From assembly GCF_963583255.1 (NCBI RefSeq), contig NC_084807.1, forward strand, positions 7,110,872-7,174,871: DNA of 64,000 bases, read 5' to 3'. This DNA is from Pyrus communis (Eukaryota > Streptophyta > Magnoliopsida > Rosales > Rosaceae). Below, in pieces: positions 34,818-47,746 of this stretch (its first letter is position 1; the number at the start of each line of letters is the position of its first letter). Made by a program: the position numbers and the translations under genes. A model generated the notes under the pieces. It did not search any database. It worked only from the letters and a program-made list of their open reading frames with translations, and was not told the DNA's origin.

Positions 34818-37385
34818 ACAGTTGAGAATTAGTGTTTTATTTTTTATTTTTAGTTTTTTTGGTTAAAGAAAGGAGGGAACATGAGAGATGATAGAGGTCA
34901 AAGAAGAGAAAGGAGGGTAAATATGTATAAAACAAAACAAATAGTTAAAACTGGTTTTTTTAGTTTTTCATGTAACTATTATATTTCTTTTGTCTCCCAT
35001 TTTCTTGTTATTTGAACTTAAAAAAAAACCAGAAAACAAAAATGGTCTCAACAATTTGAATTATGACTTTATGTGCCCTCATTTGTATAGTGGGATTGTG
35101 ACTTGTCACAATTTAATAAAAAAACTCAAAGGTACTGATTTTGAGTTGGGCAATGATTTTCTTGCTTTTTGCCCTTTTCATTTCAAATATTTACCGATCT
35201 AAGCGATTATTTACGTTAAAATTCATTTAACTACTAAAAGAGCACTTCAACTTGAGTGCAAAAGAGAAACAGAATGCTCTAACCAACTAGTTAATCTTAT
35301 TTCAAACCTTTTTTCTCCTTTTCATTTCAAACCTTTTGAAGAGGGAAGAAAGACGAATTAACGGTGGATTAATAGTGTCCTTTTCCAATAGTGAATGTGG
35401 GATTTTCCGGTTATTTGCTGTGACAAATTGACACTAGTGATGGCATACCATACCCATCATGTGATTACATGTGGGGAAATTGTGACTGTAAAATGGGGGT
35501 CCCAATATTTTATAAGAGATCTTGCATCTTTGCATGTGGTGTGATTCGCATACACACACACACATATGATATATTTTGCTACTTTTGTTGCAAGCAATAA
35601 GCACGCTTCAAATTATAAATTTAGGGACTGTAGGTTGGGTTTAAGATTGGATCAAATGATCCGAATCTTTGCTTCACTAATATAAATAATGCTAGATTCC
35701 GTTAGTATTTAGCAAATAATGTGTATGTCATTATTTGACAAAAAAAAAATAAATAATGCGCATTTCATTGGTATTTATACATACTAATTAGTTTAAAGCA
35801 AACGACGCCCATAATTTTTTTCAAATTTGAAACGTTGTTGTATTATTTAGTGACAACCGCTTCTAATAATTAAAGTTTGCCACAGATTCAATCTATGGGG
35901 GTTAACTACCTCAAAAATACGTTGATAGGGATTAAAAGTTACCCATATTGACATGGGATTGTTGTCTGTGAATCAAATAGCAAAGCAAAACAAAACGTCA
36001 AAATCTATAGAAGAAGGGCAAGTTTTGGACACTTTCAATCTAGCATGCATATAGCTCGAGGTATGAGTATGGTTATAGCGATATGGCCGAACAAAGAATA
36101 TGATTATATGCAAAGAGATATAGACTTGCCAATGCCATCTTCACTCAGTTTATTTTTTCTTTATAATAATTGGTCTACTTACATAAAATTTCCGATTGTT
36201 TGGTCATTGACCTAATAAGCTACCTAATTAACCAAACGACATGACTTTTGAATTTCTATAGCTACAGAAATCCCTAATGATCTAATCTCGCAATCTTATA
36301 CGTTACTGATAGATGATGGGTGGATTGCCCCAACATATAGGGTATTTCTCTTCATTGCAATGTGTCTCAAGTTCAAATTTTGTCTCTCTTTGTAGTTGAC
36401 TTTACAGTAGTAATATTATTGCACGAAATGAAGAGGGAAAAAGTTTAAAATGCTATAGAATTCAAATGCTAAATGCCAAGTAAAAAGTTAGGAAGAAAAA
36501 AAAAAGTTGGATTGTATAACATTGTCCTATTAGTGTGATGATGCATGATTCTTCAAAAAAAGTTGTGATAGTGCATGAAAAATTGTGTGTATTTGGAATG
36601 AAATTATTAAATACATGTATTTCAAATGATTAATTGTAACTAGCCATTTCTGAGAGTGTTTTATAGAATAGTGATTTTGTATGCTGGTTTTGGAAAGGAT
36701 GGAAGGTACCAAAAATGGTGATGTTTGCACAGAATTTCAGAAGAGAATGTCGGCTATCGGAGACTGCATTTTACAGCAGCTCTTTGACACATATATATCA
36801 TTGAGGAGGGTTTCGGAAAGCTTAGTCAGCCCTTATCTCCATTGGAGCTAGCTGACAAAAACCATACCAACCCAGTTCCTACAATCCTAATCTTAGCGCT
36901 TCATTGAAGCTTCTAATTTGACCTTACATGTGTCAAAAACTATCACTTAGATTAAACTAGCGGTTACATTTAAACAAAAAAACTAGCCGTTAGCTTTCTT
37001 GATTTGATGCTGCTTCTTCACCTTCCTTGAGCTGATTTCCAGAATCAGTTTAGGATCCAACAATTTCTAATTCATTTTCTACAGGCATTTTTTACACCAA
37101 CTCACGTCATTACAATTGCAATGTTAATTACATTGCACACAGAAAAAAAAAAAAAAAAAAAAAAGAACAAAAAAAGTAACTCAATGAAATGCTGGCAAAA
37201 GAATCCATTAATAAGATATGCATTTACAGTAGTAAATATATAGTTTCTTCTTCTTAATTATAATTTTGTTTCATACTAAAGTAAAGGCTAGCTTTGTATA
37301 TATAGATAACCCAAGCTGCAGCAAAGATCAGTTGTTTTGTAGACAATCTAACTTCTCACGTTCTGGCATGTTATCCCTTCATATA

Positions 37386-37425
<40 letters not shown>

Positions 37426-40122
37426 GCACATAATACCTTTGTCCTAACCAAGCAAGCACATATCATCATCTACAGTACTGCACTTGGACCTTCCTCCAAC
37501 CTCTTGAATAACATTTCTAATCTTATTTGAGCTTTTGAAATTACTGTTAACAAATATCGGGATTAATCAGACCAGTTCTCCCGAGCAATCTTAGTAAAAA
37601 AAGACACACTATATCTGAAATAGACGAATTAAAATCTACTATCAGTTAGTTAATAGCCAGCGGCTATATCATTGAGCCACTAATCCCACTTTTTATACAT
37701 GAACATGTAGAGCTCATGTTTATTCACGTCCCAAACATTGCTTAGGTTATTAGTAAAATTTCAAGTACATAATAATCATCGTACATGCATACAATCAATG
37801 TTACACCATTTATATGGTCAAACTTGCAATCTCTTATAATTAGGTTTTTAGTATGATCCACAAGTTGTCGGGAAATGAGTTAATACTGGATATTAAGCTT
37901 ACTTAGAAAAATAAAGTTGAAATGAGAAGGCGAAGATTTCCAAATGCCAAGCTGGAATCGTGTATTTATAGAGTATGTTGGAGTGAAACATGGGCAAAAT
38001 ATGTTAGTGAAGAAAAATGATAGGAAATTCTCTTAAAAATGAGATTTTTCATGGATTCTCTAATATCTCATGTTTTTTGCACAATAAATTATAATGTTGA
38101 CATGAAAATTCATATTAAACTGTGCGGTGGTAGAAATTCCATAAAAAATCTCTCTTTAAGAAAATATCCTTAACATTTCTTCTTTTAGTACTAAAAGTAA
38201 CATCTCGGCATTTTATTGGGTTCATTACTCGGAAGCTTTCCCAAACACATGTTCTGTTCATGTTATTCCCCTCCCTCCGAAAAAATAAAAAATAAAAACC
38301 AAAACTACATTTACATCGTTGCCAGCATAATTTGGCATCTGAAAAAAGAATAATCCCTTTGCAATCGAAAAATAAAAATGGAAAACCAAGACCAACCCTA
38401 CTACCACATGTTCTCCATTTTGTGTGCATGGTAGTGGGCATCATGTAACTTTAAAATATGACTTTTATTTTTTAATAATACAATTTAATGATATTACTCT
38501 TCGTTTCTAAATGAGATATTTTGATTTGAATATCGTAAATGAAGAGTTTGATATTAATTTATTTTTCGCTCTTTAAGTAAATATATTATTGTATATAGAA
38601 AAAATTAATAACTTCCTTGAGCCCCTTGGTACGTGCCTTAGATCTAGGACTTCCGTTAATTAAAATTATACTAAAAATCACTATTATTGAGTATTGACAA
38701 TTTGACATATACAAAACGAAGGGTGAGCCGGTGGGTCGGAACCATGCATTGTATTATATGCATATATATGCAAGGTTCTATAATTAGCATATCGAAATTC
38801 CTTTAAATTCATTTCATTTATTCTAAAAAAAAAAAAAAATTAATTTCAATAAATATAGATATACAATAACATAGATATCTATCGGTAATGGTTGACATGG
38901 GTATACAAGTCATGTTATACAGTTGACAAATGGTCGAAGCAAAAGTCTGCGCTTTCGTAGCAAAACATGGTCGGGGTGGTGTGGCAACACGAACAACTGT
39001 GACAAATAAGGCAAGAATTGGGAGGGTGCTAAGCATGGGGCTTGTCATGCAGACTTTCGAGTTTGGGCTTGTTTTTACTACTTCGAATGTTAAGAAGCAT
39101 GAAATAGCTTCAGTGCCACTGCGTATTGCTGTTGCGCGATCGTAGTGCTAGTCTTATTAACTTTTTCGCATGTCGTCCTGTTCAAATAAGAGTTGTGGCT
39201 TGTTTTGTCACTAGCTAGCTAGTTGCTGCTATAGTACTGCTCAATAAATGTTTCTGTTGAATCAAATAGAGTACCTGGATTTGTATCCTTATCATGTGTG
39301 TATTCCATATACGTACAATATTAGAGTAAGAATGGCAGAATGTGCATGGGTCATGATCATATGCATGCTTTCTGTACAGCAATCTGCAATATAAGTTCAA
39401 CTAATGGCTGTTATCTGGCTTGGAAAGGATTTGGAAGTAATTTGATCCCAGTAGTTTGATCGAAGTTTCACTTTTTTACATTTATTTCACAATTTAACAC
39501 CAGTAATATAGGAACTTTTGCAACTCAAGGACAATCAATCGCTTAATTACCTAATCAAATTAATTTTTTTTTCCTTCGAGAAATTAGCACGTGTGAAACC
39601 TCAGCAAAACTACATGGACCAAAATAAGTAGACCTCAAAATTTATTCCGTCAAATTTGCATACCTAATTAATATTCTATACAGAAATTAAGCGACTAGAT
39701 ATTAACCCAAAATGATAAGAATACAAAAACCGAAATTTAATCGCTAAGAAATTAAGTGATTAACATCATAATCCCACACTTGAATCAATATCGTTCATCA
39801 ACCTGGGCAGAATTACAACGATATCTTGATCTAATATAATTAACCTAGATAAGTCAAAGATATATTCAACAGCAAACTTTCCTGCTAGTTTATTTTGTAC
39901 TGACACTGTATCAGATGATTGCCCCGTAAATGTTATGTTTCTAGCTTAGAACTTCAATAGATTAAGTTTTAGGTCAGTCTTTTTTAAGCAAATTTTCTCA
40001 CGCTTATAGTTAAGGTTACCATATATACATACAAGCATAACTGTATATATATTTGCAAGTAAAACCACTGCTTTTATTTATTTATTTTGAGTTCCACTGC
40101 ATTTTATTAAGATAAACTATTA
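34818..40122. other. Gene-free AT-rich intergenic DNA
   Basis: I see no gene in 5.3 kb. The block holds a (CA)n microsatellite at about 37388-37430, an A run at 37142-37165 and a minus-strand tRNA-like box A (AACTAGTTGGTTAGAGCATT) at about 35270-35295. The open frame at 38930-39145 (+) has no recognisable domain. Confidence 0.5.
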
Positions 40123-40791
40123 GAGCAGTTCCACCATGGGCAATAGTCTGGTGGAATGGCTCTCAAACAGTGCCAGAAAGCCTGAGCAACTTGGTCCAGC
40201 GTGTGCTGGCGATGGAGCCCGAGCGGGCCCGAGGGAGAGGCCCGGCAGGAGTTGCCAGCCCGAGAGCCCGAAGGGCATGTGATGCAAGGCTAATGTCTGG
40301 GCGACGTCAGCCACGTGGTGGATGGACTTGGACTTCACTTTCTTTCTCTCAACCTTCATAGTTCTTGAACGACGTCGTCGTCTCATAGTGGATGGGCGGC
40401 GGTGACGACCACTCTCCCCAATGCCTCCTCCTCCCTTCGCAAAACAATGCCCAGCTGGAGTCCTCCGCATCCGGGACACGTGTCCCACAAACTTGCCGGA
40501 GTTTGCTCCGAGGAGGTGACCAAAAACTGGTCAAGGTTTTAGAGAAATTGCAGGGGGTTAAATCTCTAGTTTTGAACTGAAAAAACACCACAAATCTTAT
40601 CCCAATCAACATTAAGACATAATGAAACAAGATTTGCATAGAGAACCTCACCTGGGTTTGAGTGATGGTCCGATGACGCAGGCAACGGTATAGCTAAGAT
40701 CCTTTAGTCCCATAGATTAAGGTTTCGTGGTTTTGGAGTTTGATTTGTTTAATTTTCAAAGAGGAAAGTGGGTGAGAGCTCTAGGAGCTCT

Positions 40792-40822
<31 letters not shown>

Positions 40823-41054
40823 CTTCAGAAAAATGGAGAGAAGTGAGAAAGATGAGTGGAAAGAGAGGGAGTGACGTGAGGGAGTGGAGAGTGCACGGGA
40901 AAATTCCAAGCAAGTTGTAAAAAATACTATTATTTTACTTACCTATTGCCAGGGCTATTCAGTGTAGGGGTGCAGATGCAAAAGGCAATTATTATTCACT
41001 AGGTGGATTAAATAGTGGATAGCCCTGGGGACCTTTTCCACAGTGGAACTGCTC
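40123..41054. mobile_element. PIF/Harbinger-type element, 932 bp
   Basis: The ends are inverted repeats (GAGCAGTTCCACCATGG and, from the other end, GAGCAGTTCCACTGTGG). They are flanked by TTA on both sides (40120-40122 and 41055-41057), the 3-bp target typical of PIF/Harbinger and Tourist elements. There is no transposase. The interior is GC-rich at 40190-40500 with ACGTG motifs (GCCACGTGG near 40310, ACACGTGT near 40477). A GA run at 40793-40819 follows. Confidence 0.85.
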
Positions 41055-41057
41055 TTA

Positions 41058-41689
41058 TGCTTTATCAGTAGAAATTAAAGTACTATATTGTAACTACAAA
41101 AAAATAAGTACTATATTATATTGATTAATAATATTGCTTTAAACCTAATCTAGCTAAATCCGATAGGCATTAGGAAAATTAAGCAGACCCAGATCATCTC
41201 TAATTTACTTGTTTCTTACTTTCATGGCAAAAAGTACTTCTTCAAGTCACACTAACTATTAATGTGACTGACATAATCAATAATCAAGGGTAATTTAATT
41301 ATTCATCGTCAAAAGGTACTGCTAACTAGCCACATATTCTAAAGCATTAGTGAAATTTCTGATTGGATCAAGGTTAATGTTTGACTTAATTGCTATCATT
41401 AGATATGCCTCGAGCAAAAGAAAAAGATAGTTGGACTATATTGGGATAATTCCAGGATTTTAAATTTGAGTTCTTCAAGTGTGCAATAAATCTAGTGATG
41501 AAGAAGATAAGGCTTGGCCTCATTTCGGTTAGCCTTTGCGGGCTTTATAATTTGGTGGTGGTAGCTTGTAGTTGCTCATTCACTTCATCTGTTCAATTCA
41601 GGAAGCAAGGCATCTTTATAGTTTGGTATATGCATGACATACTTTAAGCAGTTTTATCTTTTCAAGAAACTAAAATACATAGGCTCTGT
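41058..41689. other. AT-rich intergenic DNA
   Basis: No gene or clear element seen. Confidence 0.4.
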
Positions 41690-42790
41690 TTGATAACCAT
41701 ATGTAGTGTTTTATGACAAAAATTTACAATGTAATTGGTGGTGAAACCACTTAATATAAGTTTATTTAATGGGAAATTTTATTTGAACCTATCTAATTTC
41801 ACTCTACACCCAACTTAAATTTTAAATTTTAATTGTCATTTTTATCCTATTGCATAATTACCATTAAGTACAAGATGAAATTAATAATAAAACTAAAAGT
41901 TATCAATAAACCCATACTCAATAATCAAACTCTACCATCACTTAATCTTTATCCTATGTTCATTTTGACTAATGGATGATGATTTTGAAGTTCCGAATCC
42001 TTCAACTAAGATATAAATCAATTTATGCATGTTTTTTTTCATTTGATTTTAATTTTTTTTAGAGTTTGAAAGTATATTGCTTGCAAAGAAGATCTTTGTT
42101 AATCCGTGGATAAATTTCTCTATAGGACTCATAACTCTTCCAAAAGGCATTGGGAATTCAATACTACCACCAACTAAAACATAAAAATAATGAAGCTAAA
42201 ATGCTAGTAAATAGCTTGGCATATACATAAGAAAAACAGACAAGGTAAAAACAACTGGAGTGAAAAAATGTATTTGAAGTTCTTGAAAGCAGCAGTGTCA
42301 TCCATTAACCAATGCGAGAAAAAAGAAGAAGATTGGGACATTGATGATAAAGATTATCATCCGTCCTATACCAATAAGAACAATGTATATCATTGTGACT
42401 ATATTTTCAACTCTAGCGAGAAAAAAGAGAAGAGGATCACCATCCTGCATGGGCACTTTCTTCTTAAGAAATATTGGAGTAGCAGGTTCGCACACTTAAG
42501 AATCAGATATGAAAATAATTTCAAAAACAGAGCTGTCTCCATCTGATTTTGGGTTTATTTTCTAAATGGTTGTAAAGATAAATTTATATATTGAATTGGG
42601 TTCGTGAGGGTAGTTTAGGTAGATACTTGGGTTTAAAGAGATATTGATAGTTTAATTGAAATTAATATGGGTGTAGAGAGTCAATTGAGTGCAAAAAGAG
42701 GTTATATGGGTTTAAATAAAATTTCCCTTATTTAATTTTGTCACGTCTTCGATCTAGGATTTTACATTTTTTAACACTCCCTCTCATGTG
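41690..42790. repeat. Dispersed repeat, copy 1, interrupted by a MULE
   Basis: The parts 41690-41770 and 42728-42790, read together, match 42820-42965 in order: GTGTTTTAT(G/C)ACAAAA, then (A/T)CCACT(T/C)AATATAAGTT, TTTAATTTTGTCAC and CACTCCCTCTCA. The MULE at 41771-42727 separates the halves. A weaker third copy lies at about 48310-48385. Confidence 0.75.
41771..42727. mobile_element. MULE-type element, 957 bp, perfect 9-bp TSD
   Basis: The unit starts GGGAAATTTTATTTGAACC and ends GGTTTAAATAAAATTTCCC. TTATTTAAT lies immediately on each side (41762-41770 and 42728-42736), a perfect 9-bp duplication diagnostic of Mutator-like elements. There is no transposase. A 92-codon plus frame at 42268-42546, Lys/Tyr/Asp-rich and without recognised domain, lies inside and could be a captured gene piece. 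Confidence 0.9.
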
Positions 42791-42819
42791 GGACCACTAT
42801 TAATGGCTTCAACATTAAT

Positions 42820-42965
42820 AGGTGTGGTGTTTTATCACAAAATGTCACATACTCACAATGCAATTAGCGGTGGAACCACTCAATATAAGTTATATTTAAT
42901 TTTGTCACATCTTTGAACTAAGACTTTACATTTTTCAACACTCCCTCTCACGTGAAACCACTCTT
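42820..42965. repeat. Dispersed repeat, copy 2, uninterrupted
   Basis: This is the intact counterpart of the copy at 41690-42790. It reads straight through ATAAGTTATATTTAATTTTG at the position where copy 1 contains the MULE, so it serves as a related empty site. Confidence 0.8.
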
Positions 42966-43079
42966 TAGTGAGTTACACGTGCATCCAATTACACATCGTT
43001 ACCCCTTTATTCTTGTTATTTTCTTAAGTTAATTCGGGCAAGGAGATATTCAACATTCACAACTTAAAGGTCGGGGTGG

Positions 43080-43222
43080 TCAAGGTCAATTCACAAGAGT
43101 AGTCATGGTCGGGTTAGGTTTAGACTAAGGTGGACTGGTTTAAATTAAACTAAGGTGGACTAAGGTGGACTGGTTTAGACTAAATTTTAGGGACTAAGGT
43201 GGACTGGTTTAGACTAAAGTAA
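43080..43222. repeat. Short tandem units of ACTAAGGTGGACTGG
   Basis: ACTAAGGTGGACTGGTTTA and variants occur four times between 43128 and 43219, spaced by 14-30 bases. Similar words (GGACTAATTTAGTG) resume after the Harbinger element ends at 44020, so the repeat was probably one sequence split by that insertion. Confidence 0.6.
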
Positions 43223-44020
43223 GCCTATCTCCAACCGAAGGGTCTAGAGGGCCAGAAGGCTGAAAATAGCCTGAAAACCGTCTCCAACCAAAGGCTAGGG
43301 CAGAGGGCTGTGGAATCTGAGAAGGCCCTACGGAATCGGAGAGGGTTGGAGGGCTGGCTGCCCAGGGTTGGCCAGAAAAAATATCTTTCTTGTCGGTATG
43401 CTTAAGAAAAAAAATTCAAATGCAACGGTTAGTTGACGTTAGCTAGCCGTTGCATTTGAATTTTTTTTAATAGTTTTATTATTATTTTTTTATTTACAAA
43501 ATTTTTCCTATAACATCTATTTTTCATATTTTTTTTAAATTCCATTTTTTTCTATAACTTCTATTTCACAAATATTTTTTTTAAATTCCAGTTTTTTCCT
43601 ATAACTTCATATTTTTTATACTCCTACGATGGCGGATGATGAAGATGATGTTGATTATGGATATTAAATTTAAGTTGTTGTAGTTTTTAAATTTAAGTTA
43701 ATGTTGTTTTCGAATTTAATTTGTAGTTTTTAAATTTAATTTGTCGTTTTTTAATTTTAGTTGTAGTTTTTAAATTTAAGTTGTTGTTGTTTTTAAATTT
43801 AAGTTGTTGTAGTTTTTATATTTAAATAATAAATTATGTGGTATGGTCCTTGGTTGGAGACGGTTTTTTGTGACAGGGCCAAAACGAGCCCTCTGGCCCT
43901 TTGGCCCTCGGTTGGAGACAGAGGCAAATATATCACTGTACTGTTCATTAAAATATTAATATCTTGGAGGGCCAGAGGGCTAAAACGAGCCCTCTGGCCA
44001 GCCCTTAGTTGGAGATGGCC
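43223..44020. mobile_element. Tourist/Harbinger-type MITE, 798 bp
   Basis: Ends are inverted: GCCTATCTCCAACCGAAGGG and, from the right, GGCCATCTCCAACTAAGGG. Flanks are TAA on both sides (43220-43222 and 44021-44023). The subterminal regions repeat GAGGGCCAGAGGGCT-like words in opposite orientation. A hairpin lies at about 43415-43465, with 14-base arms (TTCAAATGCAACGG / CCGTTGCATTTGAA). There is no transposase. Confidence 0.88.
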
Positions 44021-44023
44021 TAA

Positions 44024-45766
44024 GCTGGACTAATTTAGTGAAGCGTTTGGTTCAGTGTTAGACTAAGAAGCAAGATATTTAACAAACTCTAAAATTATAT
44101 TATTTTAATGCATGTCTAGATTTTTTTTTATAATCAATTATTCATTTTTTTTTTCTTCTAGAAACCCTTTTTCTAGTGCTCTGTCTTCTTTGCCTCTCCA
44201 CTCCCCCTTTTTCTACATCCGTAACCTCAATCCTCTTTGCCTCTTGATTTTTTCCTTCATCAAGCTTGGCCTGAACATCTGTTGCTTTCCTAGAATCCGT
44301 TTATAAAAAATCAACCGATGAAACACCTTTCAAAATCCCATTTCCTTTCATGCAATTCCCCAGTTCTTACTAATTTCCATTCCATTTTCTTTCCTTTCTT
44401 TCTCTCAAATTTCTCACCAACTAAACACCTTTCAAAATCCCCAATTCCAAATAATTGCACCTTGTTTGGCGTACCGGATTCAGATCATAGTCCGCTGAAA
44501 GAGACAGAGTCGAAAATTGAATTCCAGTGACGGAGCGTGACTGATGGGGGAAAAATCAGCAAAAGCGGGGTGGTTGGTAAGTGAGAATATTAAGGGTGTT
44601 TTTGAGAGAGAGAGAGAGAGCGATGGGTGTATGTGCGAGATTTGAGATGCCAAAGGACCCAGATGGTGGAAGAGCCCAAATCACTGACCCAGATGAAAAA
44701 AAATCCTTATTTTCAAGGATTGTGATCTTGTAAGTTCGAACGAGGCACAAGGTTTGGATGAGCCAAACGAAGTAGCGAAAGGGTCATAACAGTCTTGGGA
44801 TATTTGGAGGGTCTGGCTAGTGAGAGAGTCAGTCGGAGCGAGTCCGACTTAATCTCATTAAACCTAATCCTTCATCCTAACAAACATGGGATTGCAATAA
44901 TAGCTAAGCCAATCCAGTCCAAGGAGAGTTAGTGAGCCCAAGCAAACGCACCCTTAAAGACTTAAAAGGGAATCTTTGTGTCTCTAAATGTATATTGTCT
45001 CTAATGAGAGAGTCCTTATAGTCGAATCCCTAAATTTGAGGTTTTTACATTTTTATGTGATAATTTGATTAGGTGCACATTTTTTTTGAATTAATTTAAC
45101 ATTACGTTCTTGTAAAATATTTTTGTGAACATTTTAACCAAAAATAATTCAAATTCTGACACCAATTTTTTTCTTCATGAAAACGTAACTGGAATGAGCA
45201 AATTGAGTACAAGTGAACTGAGTATAGGAGATGAAGTTGTGGTAAGTTTTGGTTAGATAATTTGGTATTTATAGGAATGATGAGAGAATAACATTAGAGA
45301 GTAACCGAAATTGGAACTGTTAACCTTTCAACAGAAGCAATATAAAAAGAGAAGAAAAAAAAATTGAAAACAAACATAGGAGAGTAACCTAAATGAAACA
45401 GATATTTAATTGGAACCGTTGATCTTTCAATGGTAAAAAATTTGAAAAGCAAGAATCAATCTGGACCCTGTATTTTAAACGATTGAAAAAAAAATAAATA
45501 AATAAATAAAGAAAAAAGACAAGGCCATGTGACTGGACCCAAGCCTACTTTTCCACTTAAATTGTCATATTGGGTCCACCATTTCAGTCCCTATATTTGG
45601 ATACAAATACCAAGTATCCGGCGAGTCCCTATACTTTAGGGACTCACTTTCTGATCCATTGGAGATTCATTTTATCCCTATATTTGTTTTATATTCATTT
45701 TATGCGGTGGTTATCCATATATAAAGACTCCACTAGAGATGCTCTAATATCACAACAATCTTTGTA
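44024..45766. other. Intergenic repeat-like DNA
   Basis: No gene seen. A GA run lies at 44605-44621. At 44810-44955 the sequence has AGTCGGAGCGAGTCCGACTTA and a GCAAACGCACCC ending reminiscent of a plant MITE terminus (compare GCGTTTGGTTC at about 44041). I could not define an element with certainty. Confidence 0.35.
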
Positions 45767-45859
45767 TTTTTTTAAGAAAACCTCGACCATACGAGGTGAA
45801 TTTTATTGAATAAAAAAAAGAAAGTTACACATTTTTAGGAGGAACATAAAACAAAAAAA

Positions 45860-45872
45860 AGGGGGGGGGGGG
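45860..45872. repeat. Poly-G run
   Basis: About a dozen consecutive G bases preceded by an A-rich run. Such a run is prone to length errors in sequencing. Confidence 0.9.
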
Positions 45873-46978
45873 GTGGGAGAACTTCTCCAAAACAAGGCCT
45901 AAAATATAGAATACAAACAAGCTTGGAAACACCTAAACACATAATGTTAGACAATCTGTAAGTTGTAAGCTAAGAAAATCAGAATCCAGTGAAGCTAACT
46001 TGTGAGCTGGGATGCATACTGATTTGAAAATCGAAAACCATAAGCTAAGAAAATCAGAATCCAGTGAAGCTAGAATTGCCGATGTTGGTGAATCATTCCA
46101 CACCAAGGTTGAGGAGCCAAGCTCATGTTAGCAATCCGAGACATCATTTTCTTCCTGGTAAATGTGAGAGCAATAAAAAGTCATCATCAGGATTCCAGAT
46201 GTGAGCCAAATAAGTTAACTATTGTGTACAAAGAGGTCATGGAGGGACAAAGTCATCCGAGCAAAGACAAACGAGGACACTAGAAGAACCACATTCCAAT
46301 CAAAAAGTTTGTCAACCCCTATGATAAGCAAAATAAACATCAAGAATAGTTGATAATTATTCCGCAAAACCGGAATTGTTATGGCCAATACCTTGGCAAA
46401 AACCACCAAAAAATTAATCATGCGAATCCCTAAAAACTCGCCCACAAGTAGATTTCCCTTTAGCCAAACCATCAATGTTAAGCTTAACCCAAGGATACCA
46501 AGGCGGAGACTAAAGCACAATAACAAGAGCTTTACAAAGGATAGGTTGGATATCCAAAGATGAAATTATTCGAATACCAAACTATAAGAGTATCCGGGGA
46601 TAAACTTCCCAACATGAATGAGCTCGGACATAATAAACATGCATAGGTGGTGTAAAGAAACTGGTCTATCCTAAAAAATAGACTTATTTCATGCTTTCCA
46701 AATAGTAACAACAGTAAAAAGGCTTGCAAAAATTTAGAGATTGTGTAACATATAAGAGAAAGGCTTATGCACGAAAGTATCCCAAAATATTGCCAAAAAA
46801 CCAGAAATTAATGGGCAAGGAAATACCAAATTGACAAGCCAAACATGTCCAAATTTGCTTTGATAAAGGACAACGAAAGCAAAGATGAGTATCAGATTCC
46901 TAGATCAGAACCATTACACAAGCGACAAACAGATGCCAAACAAATACCTCGTTGTTGAAGTGCAGCCTTAGTGGGAAG

Positions 46979-47746
46979 TAAGTATGGTCAATGGTTATGG
47001 CGAACGGGTAACCACGGTTATTTACTCTTAACCATTTAAGCTCTTACTTGTATAACCGTTTACCCATTGGGTAATTGCATAAACGGGTATACCCATACCC
47101 ATAATCATTTTATAAACGATTAACTATTTAACTGTTTACCCCGTTGGAGTCAGTGTTAAATCGACAAAACTATTTTGGCGGAGATGAGAAAGGGGGCATC
47201 GGGGAGAGAGAGGAGCGGGGTTGGGAGAGGTCAAAATGTTTTTAGGGTTTTTAATTTTAAACTTCCAAAATTTTACAAATATTAAAACAAATGGTTAAAT
47301 GGGTACCCGTTTGTAACCACAGTTAATACTCATAATCACCCATTTATATTTCACAAATAAACGGTTTTATCCATAACCGTTTGTTTATTTTGTTGCAGTC
47401 CTATTGGAATAGGAATGTGATTGTGTAAATCCTAGTAGATATGAAAATTTATCTTATATTCCTATTAGGAGTGGATTACCTATTAAATGTTGTAATCCTA
47501 AGGGGGTAAAGAATTAACCTTCCCTACTACTATAAATAAAGGCACAATGGGGTGGAATAACACACACCCACAATTACACTCTCTCTCCTTCTCTCTCTAT
47601 GCCGCACCCTCTTTCTCTTTCTGACCTCCATAATTGTTCAGTAAATTATACATACAACATATTTATTTATTTATATGGTTACTCATAACTGTAACCGTAA
47701 ATTAATGAGCGGGTACCTATACCCACGGATATTTTGTCCATCCCTC
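46979..47746. mobile_element. hAT-type MITE inserted in the LINE
   Basis: The LINE zinc-finger reading is interrupted exactly here. The flanks are GTGGGAAG (46971-46978) and ATGTGAAG (47747-47754), an 8-bp duplication matching at 6 of 8, the TSD length of hAT elements. From the right the end reads GAGGGATGGACAAAATATCC, close to hAT MITE termini. The left end TAAGTATGGTCAATGG is a diverged partner. The interior is full of inverted ACGGTTA / TAACCGT words. No transposase is present. Confidence 0.65.
47391..47659 (+). mobile_element. Copia solo LTR, 269 bp, inside the hAT MITE
   Basis: The unit starts TGTTGCAGTCCTATTGG and ends ACATACAACA, flanked by a perfect TATTT duplication (47386-47390 and 47660-47664). 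It aligns throughout with the 5' LTR at 57650-57928, including a CTACTACTATAAATAAA TATA region and a CT-rich stretch after it. No internal sequence remains. Confidence 0.88.

Noticed and set aside
35262..35300. Minus-strand tRNA-like word AACTAGTTGGTTAGAGCATT
   Set aside because: Box A alone, with no box B or cloverleaf within tRNA distance.
36320..36415. Possible further SINE (TCTCTTCATTGCAATG, then CAAGTTCAAATTTTGTC)
   Set aside because: Only a short resemblance to the SINE family, and no TSD or clear ends.
38930..39145. 71-codon plus-strand frame with protein-like composition
   Set aside because: It is isolated, with no domain, promoter or splice partner. I could not support it.
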